Source of the DNA: Pleurotus djamor
Lineage: Eukaryota; Basidiomycota; Agaricomycetes; Agaricales; Pleurotaceae
Assembly (NCBI GenBank): GCA_029747585.1
Contig: JAPEVF010000108.1
Coordinates: 1 to 64,000, forward strand
Length of the DNA: 64,000 bases
Reading direction: 5' to 3'
The notes beneath the pieces are model-generated. The model saw only the letters and a program-made list of their open reading frames with translations. It made no database searches and had not been told where the DNA came from. Numbering within the stretch: the first letter of the stretch is position 1; the number at the start of each line of letters is the position of its first letter. This document shows positions 58,374 to 64,000 of the stretch, in pieces. A program made the translations under genes and the position numbers.

Positions 58374-59169
58374 ATGGTGAGCTCGTCGTCGGGGACAGCG
58401 TCCAAGCCTTCGTTGATGTTGATATGGACTCTTTCGCTAGGGCATCGACATCGCTCACCACCACGTCAAGAAGGGTGCCCGCACCGCCCCCAAGAGCGAG
58501 GATCCATACCTCCTCCTGCTCGTCAAGGTATGCCTTGGCCCTGTTTGCTTTTTTACATTCTAGTTTATGGCTTTATCTCCAGCTCTACCGCTTCCTCGCT
58601 AGACGAACGGATGCTCCTTTCAACAAGGTGTGTATTGGCATGAAGACGAAGGTTCCCAAGGCTTAAACGACTTGTGTTTGATTAGACCATCCTCCACCGA
58701 CTTTTCCTCTCCAAAATCAACCGACCTCCCATGTCCCTGTCTCGCATCGTTTCGGAGACTTCCAACGCAACCGACCGTGAATCAAAGATTATCGTCACGG
58801 TTGGCACTGTCACCGATGATATCCGTCTCTTGGAAGTCCCGAAGCTCACCGTAGCTGCTCTCCGATTCACCCAATCCGCCAAGGAGCGCATCCTCAACGC
58901 TGGTGGAGAGGTCATCACCCTTGACCAATTGGCTACTCGCGCACCAACGGGCTCCAACACCATCTTGCTCCGTGGCCGAAGAACCACCCGTGAAGCCGTT
59001 AAGCACTTCGGCATGGGTACGTTGCTCTGCCATGTATCTCTTACAGTTATTGACGTTTGATATTACCCGTGCAGGTCCTCACAAGGCTGTTCGTCCATAC
59101 ACCATCTCCAAGGGACGCAAGTTCGAACAAGGTCGTGGTCGCCGAAAGTCCCGTGGTTTCAAGGTCTAA
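58374..59169 (+). CDS. rpl18: 60S ribosomal protein eL18
   Basis: Five exons: 58374-58376 (ATG only), 58441-58527, 58583-58627, 58686-59016 and 59075-59169, giving 186 aa, the normal length. Splicing the lone ATG to GGC at 58441 gives [20 protein letters not shown], the expected N-terminus. Later landmarks are [54 protein letters not shown] and the basic C-terminus [15 protein letters not shown]. The protein is a structural part of the large cytosolic ribosomal subunit. A start at 58313 in the long frame would ignore the intron and is not supported. Confidence 0.97.
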
Positions 59170-59441
59170 ATTCGAAAATTGTCCCATTGTCAAACGCCGT
59201 TGGACGGAGGCGGTGGCAATTCGACTTGTTCTGTATGCGATATGGGTCAACTACCGTTATGCTCTCACGTATATCTCTTATACTGTCCAACCCAATGCAT
59301 TTACCGTTCCATGCATCCTGAACACTGGGGTCGTTTGAGGGTAGGAGACAATCCAGGTGTCGATTAATATGTAAGTGCAATGTAGATAAAGTGGGTATGG
59401 TCTAACTGGCCTGAGCCATGATGCATTATGGCCTGGCCAAC

Positions 59442-61394
59442 TTAATTTTTGGGTGGGAGGATCTCGTCCAGGGGTGGAGGAGCGTATGTGTTGACCATCG
59501 CTGGAGTGGTGGTACCATCCTTGCTTGCAGGTGGAGCTTTGGCCTTGGGCGGATGGAATCCCCTGAGGAAATGCGTGCCCCCAGCATAGAAGAACACCAT
59601 CGCGCCAGCGACGATGACATGGCCGTACCAACCTAAGTTTCTCCAGGCGATTATAGAATCCGTCACATTGAGCAACATGAACGGTGTGGCCGCGTAGTTG
59701 ATGATCAGCACGGATAGGATGATTCCTCCGATATCGTAGAGACGCTTGGCCAGGGTGGGGGGCTTGCCTTCCGGAGAGAGGAAAATCGGCCTAATATTGG
59801 CTCGAGCGAGGCGAGCAGCGGTCGTGACGAAGCCAGCATAAACAAATGCCAAGTAGTAGCCACCGTTGACGCCGTGCTGAGGAAACGCGTTNAAAAACTA
59901 TAAGTGGGGGAAGATCAAGGAGATGGAAGCCTTCGTACCCAGACAGCGCTCGTCAAGAAGGTAAGCATGCTACTCCGGAACCCAGCCTTCTTGCCTTTGG
60001 GGGTAACGCGTTTATACATGCATTCGCGTAGCCAGACGTTGGTCTTCATGTTCCATGAGTCCAAGAGAACCTTGATACTGGGAGCGAATTCGATGTTGAG
60101 AACTTGTACATTGGCTGCGCCTTCCCAGAGCGAGTCTCCAGACGGCCCGAACCCAGTGAAACCAAGTCCAGTGAGAATACTCGCACCCTATAGCCCAAAG
60201 CACGTTTTAGTTCGCGTATGTACGTGAAGCAAGACGGAAAGAACCTCGGTCATAATCCAAAGAGCGTAGTACTTGGTCCTCTCGAAGATGCCACACAAAG
60301 AGTAGAAGGCGATCCTGGGACAGGTTTAGGTGACTAATAACATGGCCATGATGGCAATGACTTACCGGTACCAAAGGCTCTTCTCTGCAAACCAAGGTTG
60401 AAGCGCGACGCCGAAGTTATAAGTACCCCCATATAGGACGAAGAGGCCAAGGAAGGTGAGGCCGGTGGCGAGTTTCCTATAAGCGACGCGTTTCCGTCCG
60501 GTCGGTATAGCCATTCCTGGCTTGGTCTTGCCTTGCGCATCCTTGAAAAGGGTCTCATTGACTAAAGCCATGTAATCAGAGAATACCAAATATGGGCCGA
60601 CGAGGAAACCGGGGAAGTAGAAGCTAAGTCCAGAGGTTAGATATATCTCGGGGGATAGGACCCAGTCACGTACGAGTATCCAAGGAATTCCAGAAGGCCA
60701 GGGAAGGTAGAGATTCGGTTGGCTAATTGCCATTTATCCAAATCCTAACGAGAACAGTGAGATACGAGAAGTGTATTAAGACAGGTGGTCCTCACCTCTG
60801 CCGGCCGACGACCATCCCAGACATTCCAAGCAAAAGTAGTCAACTTCATAGTGAGAACCATCTGCGCGCCACTAATCTCAACGGTTTCGTAGCTCTGTCC
60901 CAGGAGTGCACGGATGATGTGACTGTGGCAAGTCGTAAGTCGTAAGTCCTAAAAGGTCTGCGTGGTAAATGCAGAGACTTACTTGACCAAAAGATGGCCC
61001 ATGACAAGCCTGCGCAAGTTTTAGTAAAACTTTTCCGCGTGAAACACTCAGACAACGTACGTGAATACAAGCCAAGGCATATTAGGTCCTCGGACGTGTT
61101 TTGCGATGAAGTAGGTTGCCAAAATGTCGGCAAGCAGCTGGAAGAACCCCGCATACAGGTTGAGAACCGGGAGTAGGTAAAAGAGTGTCACAGCTATGTT
61201 GAAAGCATGTTTTGCTGGTTTAGAACCGATCCGGATGAAAACGCTGCCAAGTGGGTACGCGACGAGCAAACAGACAATAAGCTAGGCTGTAGTGTGAGTA
61301 ACTCAGATGGATGAAAGTCTGCGTGAAAGCTCACTTTAACCTGGTCAACTGATGCACCCACCAGTGAGGCCAAGGGGACGAAGAGGGCATCCAT
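59442..61394 (-). CDS. ale1: MBOAT lysophospholipid acyltransferase (Ale1-like)
   Basis: Nine exons: 61394-61335, 61281-61061, 61009-60983, 60922-60796, 60744-60674, 60623-60366, 60314-60245, 60187-59939 and 59876-59442, giving 505 aa. Many membrane helices are visible from the N-terminus (LIVCLLVAYPLGSVFIRIGS). MBOAT landmarks are MKLTTFAWNVWDGRR, LLEFLGYSFYFPGFLVGPYL, SFWNMKTN-type region seen as SWNMKTNVWLRE, and the active-site His in TSAVWHGVNGGYYL, coded across a splice. The C-terminus is Pro/Lys-rich. Family role: transfer of acyl groups to lysophospholipids in the ER (Lands cycle). One exon is 27 bp. The start ATG is the first Met of the conserved hydrophobic N-terminus. A tRNA gene lies 117 bp upstream on the opposite strand. 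Confidence 0.92.
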
Positions 61395-61510
61395 GGTGGA
61401 CGGAAGAAAGGACTCAATTCTCAGGAACGCAGAAACTTGAAAGGGTGATCGCGTTCTCGGAAAGCACGTGAGATAGCGACTATGTGGCCCCTCAGAAAGA
61501 ACCAAATACG

Positions 61511-61593
61511 GGCTTCCTGGCGCAATGGTAGCGCGTTTGGCTTCGATTGCTGACGGCACCAAAAGGTTGCAGGTTCGAGTCCTGCGGTGGTCA
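61511..61593 (+). tRNA. tRNA-Arg (anticodon TCG) with an 11-bp intron
   Basis: 83 bp, 72 after intron removal. Box A (TGGCGCAATGG) and box B (GGTTCGAGTCC) are present. D stem GCGC/GCGC, anticodon stem TTTGG/CCAAA and T stem GCAGG/CCTGC pair perfectly. The loop reads CTTCGA, then the intron TTGCTGACGGC, then A, so the anticodon is TCG. A T5 run at 61595 can end pol III transcription. The acceptor stem is weaker: GGCTTCC against GGTGGTC gives four Watson-Crick pairs, two G-U pairs and one T-T mismatch. It could be a mildly degenerate copy. Confidence 0.75.
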
Positions 61594-61712
61594 TTTTTGT
61601 CCCTCCTTCTAAACCCAAGACGAGCATGGGATCAATAGAGTACATGCCGCATAATCGACTAGATCGTTGTTTTATTTATATACGTCGAATTATTTAAATA
61701 CATCAAACACCT

Positions 61713-63851
61713 TTACTCCTCTCCTAGCTCATTACTCCATTGCTTCCTGGTTTTAGACGCGTGCGTTTTGACCGCATTGGCAGCAGCGAGTGCGTAGGTC
61801 CCATCGTCGTCGTCTAAAATCCACAGTTAGTCGGTTCGATTGGAAATATATGAACAGGGACCACGGACAGTACTTCATAGAAGCTTGAATCTCGAGAGGA
61901 TTGTCAAGATCAGGCTCTAGCAATAGTCCATAAACAAGATTGAATAGATCTTTCACTGAAATATCCGAAGACCAGAGTCTTCCCAGCTCAGCGATGCAGA
62001 CCTATCAGAGGGTATGGATCAATATGAGGGCAGTCGACTCGATAACCTACGCACCTTGCCCTGTTTCGATACCTGTACCAATGGTTTGTCACCATAATTC
62101 TCAACTTTCAATAACAACCCAGACAACGTACATTAGGGTGCAGGATGAACGTGACGAAACGAATTTCCGGAGGATCCCTGGGATAACCGGCGGGAAAATC
62201 GCAAGTTAAAAGGAAACATCCACCTTTGTAGGGACAAGCTTCGATGTCGTTGGGAGCCTAGATGATGGGTAGAAGGATTGAGTTCGCTTCACTTGAAAGT
62301 TCAATAATACCTCAAGGATAATTTTGAAGAATGAGATGTCTTTCTCGTTTACATACAAGTCCATATGCGGATGAGGGTTGACGACGAGATCCTTTAGCTG
62401 AACGCAACTTTAGCTAGTGGCGTTTGACACGGGAGGACGTTACTCACCTCCCTCATGATGCGCTTCATCCGGTCGTCTGAAGCGCGCCCAGTCGTCAGAC
62501 GAGTACTAGATGCAGCAGCAGCAGGCTGGACTCCTTGTTGAAGCTTTGCATGCTCGGCTCTCTTGGGAAACTTGTCCACAGTCACGACATCAGTTGGGTA
62601 CATGGTCTGATTACCATACCACCTCAGCTGAGCCGCAGATGTCAGGGCTGGCTGGCGCGTTTTGGAAGGTCGCTCCCCGGAAAAGAGCATAGTCTCAAGG
62701 TCCTGATATGGAGTAGTCAGGAGATGGACTAGCTAAAAGGAAGGTGAACGACAAACAAAGATGCTCAAGGCGTCACTCAAGGAGGTCTTAGGGCACAAAC
62801 GATAGCCACCTATATGTAGTCATGGTGTCAAATTAGTTATCTAGTGATAATGGCTTTAGGTATGGGAGGACTGACCCGTTGCGACCGAAATGCCATGGAG
62901 GTTGGAATCGCTCGAGCCACCAACTTGCACTGAATCAACCACAATATGATCCCTCTGGAGCGCGTAACACACGTCATAGGCGGCGAGAGTTGAGCTAGTG
63001 TCTTGACCATCGGTGACAATAATCACTCTTTTGCGAAGATTGGGGAGATCGGGTCGATGCTCTATCAAAAGTTGACGAGCAGTATCTAGAGCGTCATAAA
63101 TGGCAGTATTCCCCGTCGCGGAAACCTTATCAAGGGCTTGACGGAAGTTCTCGAAAACTGGGGTAAGTTCTTGTTCGACAGAAACATCGTCAGAAACTAA
63201 GTACATCCAAGGTGTTAATCAGGTGATTTGGCACAATGGATTGAGTCCTTACAAGTGACCAAGCCCAACACCAAAGCCACAGATGTATCGAAGGCCGCCT
63301 TAAAAAGTTAGCCTGGAAGCCAGAAACAAATACTGTTGACTTACCGCTCGATTGAGAAACACATTGAAGAGTTCCTTGAGTAGTTCGAGTCTACTGAGAT
63401 TTCTGCTAGATTCTACTGCCTTTCTCGCCCATGGCATCGACCAATGGTACGACTCAACGTCGAACACAATGGTCCGACCGGTGCGAGGAGTATATTGGCT
63501 GAGAGTATGCTCGTAATCACACATTGTTCCCTTCTGTACGCCGTCACCGGAGTCTTTAAGGTCATTCCTAGAATAAATTAGAGCGACGAATGTCTTGGTA
63601 TGGAGCTTCATTGAGACTCACCATAAACGCAGACCAGATATGGGAGCCCGAGTCCGAGCATGATATTCACTGAGGACATTGAGAATAGAGGCATTGGGCA
63701 ACAAAAGCATTGTTGATGTTGAGCTGATGTCGTTGTCAACCACCTGCACCTCGTAGCACCAGCGACTATGAGGGGTTAGATGGGACAATTCCACATCACC
63801 GCCCTCCGCCAAGGCGGTCGTTCCTATTGTGTCGTTACTAAACATACTCAA
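61713..63851 (-). CDS. von Willebrand A domain plus ubiquitin-conjugating (UBC) domain fusion protein
   Basis: Visible exons: from about 63851 to 63622, then 63567-63345, 63298-63253, 63196-62876, 62809-62757, 62702-62448, 62397-62311, 62257-62132, 62072-62055, 62001-61869 and 61813-61713 (about 530 aa). The 5' end is uncertain and may lie right of the window. The vWA part contains SRLELLKELFNVFLNRA, ATGNTAIYDALDTARQLL and KRVIIVTDGQDTSS. The usual DxSxS metal motif is not intact (FDVESYHWS). The C-terminal E2 fold has PYKGGCFLLTCDFPAGYP, PPEIRFVTFILHPNV and the catalytic Cys region GKVCIAELGRLWSSDI. It is thus a possible E2 enzyme with a protein-binding vWA module. All listed junctions keep frame. 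The UBC Cys begins just after an 18-bp exon. Confidence 0.82.
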
Positions 63852-64000
63852 GTGAGACCTGGAGCCGACATGGCGAAGAGAGAAATGCTGATATTTGGCA
63901 GCGGTTACTCGATGCGCAAGGGCGAATAAGGTACGAATTGGCGTTGAAATCGGGAGATCAAAAGACCTCTGGAGCAGTTTGTGGCGAATCGTTACAGCGA

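Noticed and set aside
1..64000. CRISPR arrays, bacterial operons, ribosome binding sites
   Set aside because: The DNA is eukaryotic with spliceosomal introns. No regularly spaced repeats of CRISPR type were seen.

Overview
The window is nuclear DNA from a filamentous basidiomycete, most probably a mushroom-forming agaricomycete. Genes are broken by many introns of about 45-70 bp with GT(A/G)NGT donors. Typical families are present: Agaricomycete F-box/LRR proteins, SANT-like plus DDE Harbinger transposons, DUF3445 proteins and tandem P450s. Each exon chain given below was assembled by hand and its frame checked by summing exon lengths. Family names come from recognising the translated proteins, not from database searches.

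Layout. 1-5.1 kb: the 3' end of a Ser/Pro-rich gene and a tandem pair of F-box genes. 5.3-6.3 kb: mitochondrial SAM carrier (minus). 6.4-9.2 kb: a complete PIF/Harbinger transposon with 78-bp inverted repeats and two converging genes. 9.4-10.3 kb: Yap-type bZIP gene (minus). 10.3-14.6 kb: a long stretch without a recognisable protein gene but with one good TATA and a pyrimidine-rich tract. 14.6-16.0 kb: secreted ferritin-like protein. 16.5-23.3 kb, all minus: an ELL-associated factor (EAF), a ten-exon glycosylated membrane protein, and the tRNA adenosine deaminase Tad1. 23.75-24.1 kb: a small CON-6-like protein. 24.7-31.0 kb: a DUF3445 (haem-dependent oxidative N-demethylase-like) gene whose two halves are separated by 4.3 kb. 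31.3-41.7 kb, all plus: Atf1-type bZIP, an unknown protein, an EF-hand MscS channel, and a short nucleoporin-like protein. 42.0-54 kb: serine carboxypeptidase (minus), NOP58, ERG27, and two tandem P450s. 54.1-63.9 kb: the nucleolar GTPase Grn1, a Tra2-like SR protein, ribosomal protein eL18, an Ale1-type MBOAT acyltransferase, an intron-containing tRNA-Arg, and a von Willebrand A plus ubiquitin-conjugating-domain fusion protein that may continue past the right edge.

The genes do not form one pathway. Several are ribosome or RNA housekeeping genes (NOP58, Grn1, eL18, Tad1, Tra2-like, EAF). The P450 pair and the F-box pair are local duplications, and the Harbinger element is a clear insertion in the promoter region of the SAM carrier.

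Sequence quality matters. Many Ns sit beside homopolymer runs, and in three places (31398, 31697, 58050) dropping a single N restores an open frame. Apparent frameshifts in the first gene, the membrane protein, atf1 and the SR gene are therefore most likely assembly artefacts, not mutations. The N-dense regions at 23.4-24.4 kb and 27.4-29.6 kb should be read with caution.
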